A program made the translations under genes and the position numbers. Shown here piece after piece: positions 17,416 through 26,999 of a DNA stretch of 64,000 nucleotides; within the stretch, counting starts at the first letter, position 1; every line of letters starts with the position of its first letter. The stretch spans positions 2,232,001 to 2,296,000 of the forward strand of contig OZ250159.1 of assembly GCA_965237785.1 (NCBI GenBank), in the 5' to 3' direction. This DNA comes from UBA6522 sp965237785 (GTDB lineage: Bacteria > Pseudomonadota > Gammaproteobacteria > Steroidobacterales > Rariloculaceae). A model generated the notes under the pieces. It saw only the letters and a list, made by a program, of their open reading frames with translations. It was not told the origin of the DNA and did not search any database.

Positions 17416-18480
17416 TCAGCCGGCCGCTATAAAGCGGTAGCGCGTCGTCTGCGAATAGCGCTCGCCCGGCTCAAGCAGCGTGCCGGGAAAGGCGGGTTGA
17501 TTGGGTGTATCGGGAAAATGCTGGGGCTCGAGGCACAGGCCGCGGTGCGGCGCGAACGGCGGTCCAAGTTTCTGCCCGCCGTATACCTGAAGCCCGGGGC
17601 ACGTTGTCGTCATCCGCAAGCAAAGGTCGCCGTTCGGGCTCTCAAGCTCGGCACGGCCGCCGGATTCGCCCAGAACATAGTTGAAGTCCATACCGCCGGT
17701 ACGCACGACAAGCGGGTGCCGCGACCCGATGACATCACGCAGCGCCGCTGGCTGGCGTAGATCCAGTCCGGAACCGGTGACATCGAGGAAATCGCCGGTC
17801 GGCAGCAGGTCGTCGTTGACCTGCAAGATTTGGCGGCTGGCAATATGCAAGCGATGCCCGAGCACGTCGGCACCGCCAGCCGCGAGATTGAAATAGGCGT
17901 GGTTGGTCATGTTTACATGTGTCGGCCGGTCGGTTTCAGCTTCCAGCCGGATCACGAGCTCGCGTTCATCCGTCCAGCGGTACGTGACGCTCGCCTCGAG
18001 CGTTCCGGGGTAGCCCTGGTCGCCATCCGCTGACCTCAGCCGAAACCGCCCTGTATCGTCCGGGACCGCCGCATCGATTGACCAGTGCCTGTGGTGAAAG
18101 CCGCCCGCACCGCCGTGCAGGTGGTGTTCCCCCTCGTTGGCATCGAGCGGATAGTCAACACCACCGAGGTTGAAGTGTGCACCGGCAATGCGGTTGCAGG
18201 TACGCCCGACGGTCGCGCCCATGAAGTAAGGGTCGGTCAGGTAACCCGCGCAATCTTCATAACCGAGAATCACGTTGCGGATGCCGTCCGGCAGCTGCAG
18301 TTCGATGCGTGTCAGTCGAGCGCCGTAATTCAGCAGCGTGACACGGTCGCCGCGGGCATTTCGCAGTACCCGCTCTGCCAGGCTGTCCGCCGCTATCGTG
18401 TCGCTTGCCTGGTGCCGCGGTTCGTTGCAGGCAGCGCGGCTGGCACGCAGTGCCGGACGGTCCGGACTTCGCCGCGTCAT
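17416..18480 (-). CDS. galM: Aldose 1-epimerase (mutarotase)
   Basis: This is a 354-residue galactose-mutarotase-fold enzyme interconverting alpha and beta anomers of aldoses. Family motifs are visible: NYGARLTRIELQ, ATVGRTCNRIAGA, HHLHGGAGGFHHRHW (conserved histidine), MTNHAYFNLAAGG (catalytic His) and GLCLEPQHFPD (catalytic Glu). The N-terminal 35 residues are poorly conserved, so a later start is possible. It is the last gene of a minus-strand group xylB-xylA-galM and would supply the alpha-xylopyranose anomer used by the isomerase. GC-rich composition fits the host. Confidence 0.9.
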   Translation of the reverse strand: MTRRSPDRPALRASRAACNEPRHQASDTIAADSLAERVLRNARGDRVTLLNYGARLTRIELQLPDGIRNVILGYEDCAGYLTDPYFMGATVGRTCNRIAGAHFNLGGVDYPLDANEGEHHLHGGAGGFHHRHWSIDAAVPDDTGRFRLRSADGDQGYPGTLEASVTYRWTDERELVIRLEAETDRPTHVNMTNHAYFNLAAGGADVLGHRLHIASRQILQVNDDLLPTGDFLDVTGSGLDLRQPAALRDVIGSRHPLVVRTGGMDFNYVLGESGGRAELESPNGDLCLRMTTTCPGLQVYGGQKLGPPFAPHRGLCLEPQHFPDTPNQPAFPGTLLEPGERYSQTTRYRFIAAG

Positions 18481-18522
18481 CGGGGGTGCCTGTACAGATT
18501 ACGATGCCCGCTCACGAGACGC

Positions 18523-19872
18523 TCAGGGCTTCACCCGAAATATGAAGTCATTAATGACGTTCTCGACCCATTCCTGCCGGCCGCTTTGCTTGCGCGGCTC
18601 ACCCTGTTTCGCGGCATGTTCGCGGAGATCCTCGAGGGATAACCGGCCTTTGGCAAATGCCTGGCCCTGTCCGTTGTCGAAACTGGCATAGCGCTCGCGG
18701 CGAAAATCAGCCAGCGAGGACTTCTCGAGGATCTCGTGGGCGATGATCAGGCCGCGTGCATATGAGTCCATGCCGCCGATATGCGCGATAAACAGGTCTT
18801 CCAGGTCGGTCGATTCACGCCGTACTTTCGCGTCAAAGTTCAGTCCGCCGGTCTTGAAGCCACCGTCTTCGAGTACGATAAGCATCGCCTGCACCGTGTC
18901 GTAAAGGTCGGCCGGGAACTGGTCCGTATCCCAGCCGTTCTGGGGATTGCCGCGATTGGCGTCGATCGAGCCAAGCAAGCCGGCATTCGCACACATTCTG
19001 AGCTCGTGAGCGAATGAGTGGCCCGCCAGCGTGGCGTGATTGGCTTCCACGTTGACCTTGAAATCGTCGGCAAGTCCGTATTGCCGGAGAAAGCCGATGA
19101 CGGTCTGGGCGTCGACGTCGTACTGGTGGTACATGGGTTCCATCGGCTTGGGCTCGATCAGGAACGTGCCGTTAAAGCCGATCGAGCGGCCGTAGTCGCG
19201 GGCCATGCCAAGGAACCTCGCCATGTGTTCCAGCTCGCGGCCGGTATCGGTGTTGAACAGTGTGGAATACCCCTCGCGACCACCCCAGAACACATAGTTC
19301 TCGCCGCCGAGTTCGACCGTCGCATCCAGCGCCGCCTTGACCTGGGCCCCCGCCTGCGCGACGACATCGAAATCCGGGTTGGTTGATGCACCGTTCATGT
19401 AACGCGGGTGCGAGAACACGTTCGCAGTGCCCCACAGCAACCGGATTCCGGTTTCCTTTTGCCGTGCTTTGACACGCCCGACCAGGTGCTGCAGGTTTTT
19501 CTCGCTTTCGGTAACGCTCGCGCCTTCGGGAGCCAGGTCGCGATCGTGAAAGCAAAAGTAGGGCACCGTCATCTTGCTGAAAAACTCGAACGCAGCGTCA
19601 AGCCTTTCTTCTGCCGCCTCGAGCCGGTCGGTACTCTCATTCCAGGGGTGGGGGCGCGTGCCGGGACCAAAGGGATCGGCGCCGTCAGCGCATAACGTGT
19701 GCCAGTAGCAGATGGAAAAACGCAGATGGTCGCGCATGGTCTTGTTGCCGACCACGCGATCCGCATCGTAGGCTTTGAATGCCAGGTGGTTATCGGACTC
19801 CGGGCCTTCGTACTCTATACGTGAAATGCCGGGAAAGTACTCGCGGTTGCCAATCCAGGGTCGCGCACTCAT
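18523..19872 (-). CDS. xylA: Xylose isomerase
   Basis: This 449-residue protein has the length of group II xylose isomerases. It converts D-xylose to D-xylulose in the cytoplasm with two divalent metal ions. Seen motifs: PYFCFHDRD with catalytic H109, LIEPKPMEP with a metal-ligand Glu, NVEANHATLAGH with Glu and His ligands and SIDANRGNPQNGWDTDQFP with Asp ligands. Its ATG overlaps the xylB stop by 4 bp (ATGA), so the pair is translationally coupled. Together with galM it makes a compact xylose catabolic unit. Confidence 0.97.
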   Translation of the reverse strand: MSARPWIGNREYFPGISRIEYEGPESDNHLAFKAYDADRVVGNKTMRDHLRFSICYWHTLCADGADPFGPGTRPHPWNESTDRLEAAEERLDAAFEFFSKMTVPYFCFHDRDLAPEGASVTESEKNLQHLVGRVKARQKETGIRLLWGTANVFSHPRYMNGASTNPDFDVVAQAGAQVKAALDATVELGGENYVFWGGREGYSTLFNTDTGRELEHMARFLGMARDYGRSIGFNGTFLIEPKPMEPMYHQYDVDAQTVIGFLRQYGLADDFKVNVEANHATLAGHSFAHELRMCANAGLLGSIDANRGNPQNGWDTDQFPADLYDTVQAMLIVLEDGGFKTGGLNFDAKVRRESTDLEDLFIAHIGGMDSYARGLIIAHEILEKSSLADFRRERYASFDNGQGQAFAKGRLSLEDLREHAAKQGEPRKQSGRQEWVENVINDFIFRVKP

Positions 19873-21380
19873 GGTCTTGCTCCGTCTGTTTCGAATAATG
19901 GTGCCACGCCCGCTACCGCGCGCCGGTAGGCCGCGTAGCCGTCAGCGTAGCGATCGGATGTGGTTTCGTCGGGCGTGCAGGCGAGATCCGGCCGCTGCAC
20001 GATGTGCTCGCGGGTTACGTCGCCGATGCCGCGCCCGGAATCATACTGGCGTTCCAGCACCCACAGTGCATGCAGCGCAGCACCGAACGAGGCGCCTTCG
20101 TCCTGCGCGAGCCGTACGACCGGCAGCCGGCAGATATCGGCCACGATCTGGCGCCAGGTTCGACTGTTGGCGCCGCCTCCGGTCAGCACAATTTCCGATG
20201 ACTCGATGCCCAGCCGGCGCAGTTCGTCGAGTCCGAAGCGCAGCCCGTAGGTTGCACCTTCAACAGTCGCCCGCAACAGGTGTCCTTTCTCGCAGTTTTC
20301 CGGGTTGAGCCCCAGCACGCTCGCGCTGGCGCGCGGCAGGTTCGGTGTACGTTCGCCGGTGAAAAACGGCAGGACAATCAGACCGCCGGAAGCGGCCGGT
20401 ACGGCGTCGATGGCTGCGTCGAAGCCGGCGTTGTCGATGGCCAGCGGCTGCTTCATTAACTCGGTGGCGAGCGTGCAGTTCATTGTGCAAAGGAGGGGCA
20501 GCCATCCGCCGGTCGAGCTGCAAAACGCCGCGATATTGCCTTGCGGGTCGACAATCGGCCGATCTGCGTAAGCAAACAGCGTTCCTGACGTGCCAAGGCT
20601 CATCGTCAGCTGGCCCGGCACGACGTTGCCGGTGCCGATCGCTGCCATCATGTTGTCGCCGCCGCCCGGTGCCACCGGGATACCGGCCGGCAGGCCGAAC
20701 TCCTGTGAGAACAGAGCCGCAGTATGCCCGATGACTTCGCCGGGTTCAACCAGCTCCGGCAGGCAGTTGGCCAGGTCCCGCGACGGCTCGACGGCTCGCA
20801 GCAGCTCACGGCTCCAGCGGCGATTCCGCACGTCGAGTAACGCCGTGCCCGATGCGTCACCGTACTCCATCATCGCGCGGCCCGTCATGACGAAATTCAG
20901 GTAGTCGTGCGGTAGCAGCACCTGCGCCATGTTTCGGTACTTGCGCGGATGATGCTTCCGCAGCCAGCGAATCTTCGGGGCGGTGTAGCCGGTCAGCACC
21001 GGGTTTCCGGCGAGCTCGATGCAGCGCTCACGGCCGCCGCAATCCTCCATGATCTCGTCCGCTTCCTGCTGCGTCGACGTATCGCACCACAGTTTTACCG
21101 CGTGCAGGACCTCGCCATTGCCATCTATCGGCACGAAACCATGCTGCTGCCCGGAAACCGCAACCGCGCGCACCGACATGCGTACGCTTGCGCTGACCTG
21201 CTGCAGTGCCTGTTTCAATGCCACCAGCCACCAGCTCGCTTCCTGTTCGGCCCGACCGGTTGTATCGCGCATGACTTCGAGCGGCGCGGATGCCGAGGCG
21301 ACGACTTCGCGAGCCTTGTAGTCGTAGAAAACGACTTTCAGGCCTTGTGTGCCGAGATCTATGCCGAGTGTCGTGTCCAT
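19869..21380 (-). CDS. xylB: Xylulokinase
   Basis: This is a 503-residue FGGY-family carbohydrate kinase that phosphorylates D-xylulose to xylulose 5-phosphate for the pentose phosphate pathway. N-terminal ATP-binding fold motif GIDLGTQGLKVVFYD, substrate-region motif AVSGQQHGFVPID, the central LPHDYLNFVMTGR and the C-terminal ELVLTGGG-like IVLTGGGANSRTWRQIVADI are all present. It is the first gene of the minus-strand unit xylB-xylA-galM. The 131-bp gap from the ThuA-DUF1080 stop at 21512 contains the likely promoter, but no clear -35/-10 pair or operator was identified. GC-rich and undamaged. Confidence 0.95.
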   Translation of the reverse strand: MDTTLGIDLGTQGLKVVFYDYKAREVVASASAPLEVMRDTTGRAEQEASWWLVALKQALQQVSASVRMSVRAVAVSGQQHGFVPIDGNGEVLHAVKLWCDTSTQQEADEIMEDCGGRERCIELAGNPVLTGYTAPKIRWLRKHHPRKYRNMAQVLLPHDYLNFVMTGRAMMEYGDASGTALLDVRNRRWSRELLRAVEPSRDLANCLPELVEPGEVIGHTAALFSQEFGLPAGIPVAPGGGDNMMAAIGTGNVVPGQLTMSLGTSGTLFAYADRPIVDPQGNIAAFCSSTGGWLPLLCTMNCTLATELMKQPLAIDNAGFDAAIDAVPAASGGLIVLPFFTGERTPNLPRASASVLGLNPENCEKGHLLRATVEGATYGLRFGLDELRRLGIESSEIVLTGGGANSRTWRQIVADICRLPVVRLAQDEGASFGAALHALWVLERQYDSGRGIGDVTREHIVQRPDLACTPDETTSDRYADGYAAYRRAVAGVAPLFETDGARP

Positions 21381-21511
21381 CGTGTCGCGAGGGGTATGGG
21401 CGACAGGTCGGCCGCGCCGTGACAGCCGGTGCGGATTCGCCCTCTCGAATAATGGGTAATGGTTATTGTTGGCAGTTCCACAAGAATAACAACAGCCGCA
21501 TATAACCTTCT

Positions 21512-22990
21512 CTAATTGTTATCCGGCAATAGACGAATCATCGGATTCCGGAAGTAAACGCGGCTGTCGGAGCCCACGGACTCCAGGCCGATCGTGCCCC
21601 GGTGCAGACTGGCCGGCCCATCTACATCTGCAGGTTCGGTGAATTCGTTGACGGTCTCACCATTCACATTTACCGTTACTTGCTTGCCGTCAACCTTGAT
21701 GTAGTAGTTGAACCATTCGTTATCGCCGTGTGGGGCAGTCATCACCTCGCTTGCCCCAACCAGGCTGCCGGTCATGCTCTCACCGGCCCGGCTGGCGTTA
21801 ATCTGGGCTTCATAACCAAAGGTAGGAGGTCCCTCCTCTTTGTAACGGGTATGAAAATAGATCCCTGAAGCCGACCCAGGATAGGTATAGACATCAACCT
21901 TGAATTCAAAATTTCTGAAATCACCGCCGTCAATGGGCCCTGCATAGAACAGGGAGCTCTGCGGACCCTCGACAACAATGTCATTTGGATCCACTTCATG
22001 GGGGACAAGTTGAAAGGCCGCGGTACCCATGTTCATTTTCGTGGGCCAGACAGCCCCTCCTTCAAACCATGCGATTTCAGCGAAGTTTGTCGTCTCGGTG
22101 TCACGCCAGCCGTTGAGGGTCGCCCCGTCCCGCAGGGAGATCCATCCCAGTCCCCGCTCGCCTGAATATCCTTCCGACGGGCGCCCATTGTCGTCAAGCT
22201 TTCCGGCCGCCCACAGCAGGCCGGCCGCTACCATATTCAAATTCACATCCGCGCCCATGGTCGGAGTGTGGTGACCCAGCGTGCTGGCGAATACCCGAAC
22301 CCCTTCGTATTCGTGGGTCCAGGCTATGGGAAAAAATTCAGCGGCTTCCACGCTGTAGGCACGTGCCAGCGGGGTAGCATTGTCTTTTAACTCGAAAGGC
22401 ATGTACAACTCTCCTTCGGGAGTCCGCCAGGTCCCGGGGAAATTGGCCATAATCGGATGATTCGGTTCGAGCGCTTCTATCGTAAAAGGGACACGAACAA
22501 CTTCATGCTGATAGGAGACGGCTCCGGTAAAGTTGTACCATACCGGGGTAGTAGTCCGATGCAGGTGCATCGGGCAGTGCAGCAGTACGGCAGGTACCTG
22601 GTGCTCGGCATGGGCAGTCATGATCCGTTCAACGTGTTCAGCATCGCCCATATCAAGATTACAACTATTGTATAACACCAGATCAAAGTGCTGCCCCCAC
22701 TCATCGGTTAACAGGCTTTCAAATTTGAAATGCATATCCTCCTTACTTTCACCCTCGTTATGATCAATGGTAAACACAATATTACCGATGCGATCGGTCA
22801 GCCCCTCTTCAAGCTGTCTCTTTTGGGTATAGTAGTCGTGGAAAGGCCCTCCACCGGTAATCATCAGAACTTCCAGCGGATCGGTATTCTGCGAGACGGC
22901 TAAACCATGAACGGCCAAACACCCCACAGAAAACAATGCCACTAAAATCGCACGAGTTGTCCTTTTACCTGTATGCGTGAACTTATTCAT
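21512..22990 (-). CDS. Secreted ThuA plus DUF1080 (3-keto-disaccharide hydrolase-like) protein, copy 1
   Basis: This 492-residue protein has a signal peptide (VALFSVGCLAVHGLAVSQ) and an excellent AGGAGG site. Residues about 38-265 form a ThuA-like domain (class I glutamine-amidotransferase-like fold): VLMITGGGPFHDYYTQK, VLYNSCNLDMGD, VLLHCPMHLHR and EYEGVRVFASTLGHH. Residues about 285-488 form a DUF1080 domain (GWISLRDGATLNGW, FEFKVDVYTYPGSASGIYFH). In Bacteroidota such proteins act in 3-keto-glycoside breakdown, so hydrolysis or lysis of an oxidised glycoside in the periplasm is likely. Its last 400 bp are almost identical to copy 2 at 36232-37722, while the ThuA half differs. An ISL3 scar lies directly upstream. 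Confidence 0.85.
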   Translation of the reverse strand: MNKFTHTGKRTTRAILVALFSVGCLAVHGLAVSQNTDPLEVLMITGGGPFHDYYTQKRQLEEGLTDRIGNIVFTIDHNEGESKEDMHFKFESLLTDEWGQHFDLVLYNSCNLDMGDAEHVERIMTAHAEHQVPAVLLHCPMHLHRTTTPVWYNFTGAVSYQHEVVRVPFTIEALEPNHPIMANFPGTWRTPEGELYMPFELKDNATPLARAYSVEAAEFFPIAWTHEYEGVRVFASTLGHHTPTMGADVNLNMVAAGLLWAAGKLDDNGRPSEGYSGERGLGWISLRDGATLNGWRDTETTNFAEIAWFEGGAVWPTKMNMGTAAFQLVPHEVDPNDIVVEGPQSSLFYAGPIDGGDFRNFEFKVDVYTYPGSASGIYFHTRYKEEGPPTFGYEAQINASRAGESMTGSLVGASEVMTAPHGDNEWFNYYIKVDGKQVTVNVNGETVNEFTEPADVDGPASLHRGTIGLESVGSDSRVYFRNPMIRLLPDNN

Positions 22991-23011
22991 TACATAACCT
23001 CCTCTAATTAT

Positions 23012-23237
23012 GGTTCGTCAGCAAAATCTGTGGGTGAATTCAGGCTCGGGTAACGCGCCGAGGGCATGGTACAAGGCGATTTCAGCACCGTGACAGGCCC
23101 GAAACCGGAGGTTGTATTGCAGGAACTCGGCAAGGCGGATGTCCTGCTTGTCGGTGAGGTTCTCCGGTCGCTTCAGCAGCAGCCAGCGGCTCTTGGTCAA
23201 CACCGGCTCGTAGCCCTTCGCCTTCAGCGCCTTCGAT
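23012..23237 (-). mobile_element. ISL3 scar (copy F), right end with internal deletion
   Basis: The terminus GGTTCGTCAGCAAAATCTG at 23012 (one mismatch to the usual GGCTCGTC) leads into the transposase C-terminus (HGAEIALYHALG). At about 23101 the sequence jumps, over a short CC/GG homology, to the region encoding LQYNLR back to KSRWLLLKRPENL. It stops at about 23237, 84 bp before the TonB-receptor stop codon. No left terminus or target duplication is visible. Confidence 0.85.
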
Positions 23238-23320
23238 AGGCTGTATTAGAATGAAAGACGAGTAGTACCCACCGACATGCCGGTGGGTACCCAGGTACCT
23301 GCTTCTGGTCTTGCCGACTT

Positions 23321-26300
23321 CTACCTCGAGAAGTTGTACCGCGCACCCAGGTACATGCGCATGTCGCCTTCCTGGAAGGACTGTACTTGTTTATGCGTGC
23401 GACCGCGGAAGACGATCGGTTCGTCCAGCAGGTTGATGCCCTCCAGGAAAATGGTCAGATTATCGGTGGGAGCATAGCTGGCACTGAAGTCAAGCTGCGA
23501 GAACTCGTCAACAAACCGCGGAACGCGTTGACGGGTGTTGGTGTTGGACAGAAATTCACCGCGGTTGTTGTAGTGCAAACGCACACTGAACCTTTCGTTC
23601 TCGTAGAAGCCCATGACATTCCACGAGTCCGACAACCCCGTCAGGGCAAACTGATCCTCAGTGTTCGGGTTGGCGTACAAATCGTAGCCGACGTCTCCGC
23701 CGACAAAGGTCGAGTTGGCCTGGAAGCCGAAGCCGCTGAGGGCGCCGGTGAAGAAGTGCACCCAGTTCAATTCCAGGCCCTGGATATTGGCACTCGCCTG
23801 GTTCGTGGGCTGCTGGACGATAAAGCTCATCAATGGATCGTCTGAATTGGGGTGGATAGTACACCTGCCGGGGATGAGAGACGACTGTTCGGCGCCCCCC
23901 GGCTGACTGGGGTCGATGAATGAATCGGCGCCGCCTGTATAGCCTGCTTCCGCAAGGCACGGTTGATTATCGATGAGGGCGGTCATGGTGAAGAGGTTCG
24001 TCTCGGTCGTGCTCCAACCACGTGCCTCCAATTCCGCGACGGCTTGGCCCGAGCGCGTACCCGGACGCCCGCTGGAGACATCGCGCAGGCCGAACAGGTT
24101 TGTCGTTACCTGCTCGTTGCCGATAAAGTTCTTTACCGACTTGTCGAAGAAGGCGACCGTAAAGGCACTGCCCTCGCCGTAGTAGTACTCCAGCGACAGG
24201 TCCAAGTTGTCGGACTCCAGCGGCTCCAGTTGCGCGTTACCCCTGCTACCGGTGGAAATGCCACCCAGGTACGTCGCCGTGCCCGGATTACCGGCTGTGG
24301 TATTGACGAACATGCTGCCATACGGCGCGCGCGCGATGGTTGTGCTGAACGAGGCGCGCGCTTTCAGGTTATCGGTGACATCCACCGAGAAGTCGAGGCT
24401 CGGCAGCAAGTTGCTATAGTCGAAAGTCTGCACCACCGCCTGGGTATCCCCGCTGGTCTGGTCGAAGAAGTCGTTGTCCGATGTCCAGGATTTACGCAGG
24501 GGGACCGACTGCAACGCTATGGATTCGACCTCCGTCTGCTCCCAGCGCAGTCCGACCACGACCTGCATCGGCCTGCCGCCGACTTCGCCATCCAGGATAC
24601 CCTCGCCGTAAAGCGACAGAACGTCTTCACTGATGAGGTTGTCGTTCGTTCTTATGCGGGTCCCGCCCCGGTTGGCGTTGTCGAATCTTCTCCCGGTGGA
24701 GCTGACGAAGCCGTCATAGGCCTCCCCCAACACTATCGGGCTGACAAAGAACGCTTCCTGGCCCACGAGCCGCGGACTGGCGCCCGGGGCTACGGTTCCG
24801 CCGGCGGCGGTGAAATCCGCGATCAGTTCCTCCGCCGACAGGAGTTGATTGTCATGGTCGTCAAACTCGCAGCTTATGCATACGGCTTCGATAGCATCTT
24901 CTGGCACCAGAGTCACGACATCGCCAATGAAGAAAGTGTTCCAGTTGCCGATTTCGTCCCAGTGACTCGCGTAGGCCCGGTGCATTTCGTGGTCGACAAA
25001 GCCCAGGCCGAAATTAGCCCTGACCGGGCCGCCGTTGTCGAAGGCGAGTTTCGTATTGAACTGGTCGATGGTGGTTTCCTGATCATTAAAGTCTCGAAAG
25101 ATCCACTGGGTACCGAGATCCGACTTTTCGAAGATACCATTCGCATTGCCGCCGGGGAAGGTAACCGACCTACCGCCGACCATGGTGGTGGTGGGGCCCG
25201 AGCCGTCCGCGATGAGCTGGATGACGTTGGGTATCTCAGTGCGGTAGTCTACGATGTGGGCAGCAACAGCCTGACCGCCGAGGGAGGATCCTTCATAGAC
25301 AGAGCCACTCGGGTGATTGCCGCCGGCGGACGCATTGCCATGGGCCGCGTCGAAATTCAACGTCAGCGAGTCATTGATCTGATAGTCGACATTGAGGCCG
25401 AACGAGGACAACTCGTCTCGCAACTCGAACAAGCCATTCCGGAAAGGGAGCTCCTTGCCCGCCTGGCTGAAGTCGCTGCCGCCGCCGGACACGAGCGGCT
25501 CGGATAACCAGTCCGGGAGGCTGAGGACAGGGTTGCCATCGAAGACGACAAAATCGAAACTGCGGACCCAGAAGGGTAGATCCGAAACACTCTTTGTACT
25601 CTGATCATTCTGCGCGAACAACCCATCCGCGGTAATGGTCACGCGGTCCGTGGGCGCCCACTGCAGGGTCACCATGCCGTTGGTGCGCTCGCGCGAGGCC
25701 TCGCTGTACACCAGGGTCGCAGAATGCGGGAAGCCGGTCAGTTGATCGGGGCTGGGTGGGTTGATCACGGTGGCGTTCTGGTAGTCGTTGCTGTTCTGAT
25801 CGAAGGGAAACCTCCATTCGAGCCCGGCCCCGCCGCCGTGAAGCGCCGTGCGATTCGAGTATTGGCGCTCCTGGACGGAACCGAAGGCGGCCACGCCGAA
25901 GGTGCCTGCATCATTCGTCCAGTTGCCCAGAGCGCTCACCTCCGGCGTCGCGCCACTGAAACCGGCGTCCTGGAGGGCTTTGGCGCCGAGGGAGAACTGG
26001 TTAGCCGATTCCAGGGGCTGGATGGTCTGGATATTGATCGTGCCGCCAAGACCGCCGGACGGCACCCCGACCCGGCCCGATTTGTACACCTGCAGGCCCG
26101 ATACCCCCTCGGACGCCAGGTTCGAGAAGTCGAAGGAGCGCGACTGGCCGCTAGTACGGTTGGCGTTGATGCCGAAGAAGGGAGGCGTGGTGTTGGACGC
26201 GGGCATCTGGCGGCCGTTCAGGGTCACGATGTTGAAGTCGCCACTGAAGCCGCGAATCGTGACCTCGGAACCCTCGCCCTCGACGCGGTTGATGGACACC

Positions 26301-26569
26301 CCGGTAATGCGCTGCAGCGATTCCGCCAGGTTGGTATCGGGAAACTTGCCGATATCTTCCGCGGAAATGGCGTCCATCACGCCTGAAGTCTCACGCTTGA
26401 GATCCATGGCCGCCTGCAAACTGCCGCGAATACCGGTGACCACGATCTCCTCGATACCGTCACCGGTCTGCTGCGCACTCGCCTGGCTGGCCATAATGGA
26501 CAAAGCTGCCGATACGGCGGCAGCCAATTTGGTCTTTTGCACAGTTCTTTTCATTTCACCCATCTTCAT
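23321..26569 (-). CDS. TonB-dependent outer-membrane receptor (carbohydrate type)
   Basis: This is a 1082-residue receptor with a signal peptide ending ASQASA before QQTGDGIEE. The TonB box region is EEIVVTGIRGSL. The plug domain has SAEDIGKFPDTNLAESLQRI and GVSINRVEGEGSEVTIRGFS. The beta-barrel runs to the end, with the final strand closing in LGARYNFSR, an aromatic penultimate pattern followed by Arg. This large proteobacterial type imports oligosaccharides across the outer membrane. A second start six residues in (MKRTVQ) is possible; the first has TGAGG upstream. It is divergent from the halogenase gene. Confidence 0.93.
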   Translation of the reverse strand: MKMGEMKRTVQKTKLAAAVSAALSIMASQASAQQTGDGIEEIVVTGIRGSLQAAMDLKRETSGVMDAISAEDIGKFPDTNLAESLQRITGVSINRVEGEGSEVTIRGFSGDFNIVTLNGRQMPASNTTPPFFGINANRTSGQSRSFDFSNLASEGVSGLQVYKSGRVGVPSGGLGGTINIQTIQPLESANQFSLGAKALQDAGFSGATPEVSALGNWTNDAGTFGVAAFGSVQERQYSNRTALHGGGAGLEWRFPFDQNSNDYQNATVINPPSPDQLTGFPHSATLVYSEASRERTNGMVTLQWAPTDRVTITADGLFAQNDQSTKSVSDLPFWVRSFDFVVFDGNPVLSLPDWLSEPLVSGGGSDFSQAGKELPFRNGLFELRDELSSFGLNVDYQINDSLTLNFDAAHGNASAGGNHPSGSVYEGSSLGGQAVAAHIVDYRTEIPNVIQLIADGSGPTTTMVGGRSVTFPGGNANGIFEKSDLGTQWIFRDFNDQETTIDQFNTKLAFDNGGPVRANFGLGFVDHEMHRAYASHWDEIGNWNTFFIGDVVTLVPEDAIEAVCISCEFDDHDNQLLSAEELIADFTAAGGTVAPGASPRLVGQEAFFVSPIVLGEAYDGFVSSTGRRFDNANRGGTRIRTNDNLISEDVLSLYGEGILDGEVGGRPMQVVVGLRWEQTEVESIALQSVPLRKSWTSDNDFFDQTSGDTQAVVQTFDYSNLLPSLDFSVDVTDNLKARASFSTTIARAPYGSMFVNTTAGNPGTATYLGGISTGSRGNAQLEPLESDNLDLSLEYYYGEGSAFTVAFFDKSVKNFIGNEQVTTNLFGLRDVSSGRPGTRSGQAVAELEARGWSTTETNLFTMTALIDNQPCLAEAGYTGGADSFIDPSQPGGAEQSSLIPGRCTIHPNSDDPLMSFIVQQPTNQASANIQGLELNWVHFFTGALSGFGFQANSTFVGGDVGYDLYANPNTEDQFALTGLSDSWNVMGFYENERFSVRLHYNNRGEFLSNTNTRQRVPRFVDEFSQLDFSASYAPTDNLTIFLEGINLLDEPIVFRGRTHKQVQSFQEGDMRMYLGARYNFSR

Positions 26570-26792
26570 TATCCTCAGCGATTGTCAGCGATGCGCCCGC
26601 TGCACGCGCCAGCGTACATCCAGACGACATCGATATCTGGTCTTTTAGCGAACTTAGCACATTTCCCCATGGTTAGGAAGCCTTTTGGCCGCCGAAACCC
26701 GAAAAAAATTGGCAGCGCGTTTCCTGCCACAATTCTACCCCAAATTTTGTGGCCAATGCGCAACATTACGTCCCCGCGCGCCACCCCTGCCC

Positions 26793-26927
26793 GCGTGATA
26801 AGCTCACTTCAAGGGAGACCGCTCATATGACCACCGTCGCTCTGATTCTGGCCCTGATCGCGTGATAAGCTCACTTCAAGGGAGACCGCTCATATGACCA
26901 CCGTCGCTGCTGATTCTGCGCCCTGAT
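26793..26927 (+). repeat. 67-bp tandem duplication carrying a tiny leader ORF
   Basis: A unit starting GCGTGATAAGCTCACTTCAA occurs at 26793-26859 and again from 26860, with a one-base insertion late in copy 2. Copy 1 holds a 12-codon ORF (26827-26865, MTTVALILALIA) with a GGGAG site. Copy 2 starts the same way but shifts to MTTVAADSAP. Without the shift copy 2 would continue into a hydrophobic stretch, so the original may have been a signal-peptide start or short leader upstream of the halogenase gene. Confidence 0.7.
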
Positions 26928-26999
26928 CGGCTTGCTCGGCGCGCAGGCTGCGCGCGGTTGCAGCATAACCTGAATCGTTGACTCTCCGGAGAACCCTTG

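Noticed and set aside
23963..25507. 514-codon plus-strand open frame
   Set aside because: It is fully antisense to the TonB receptor, has no recognisable domain and reflects GC-rich codon bias.
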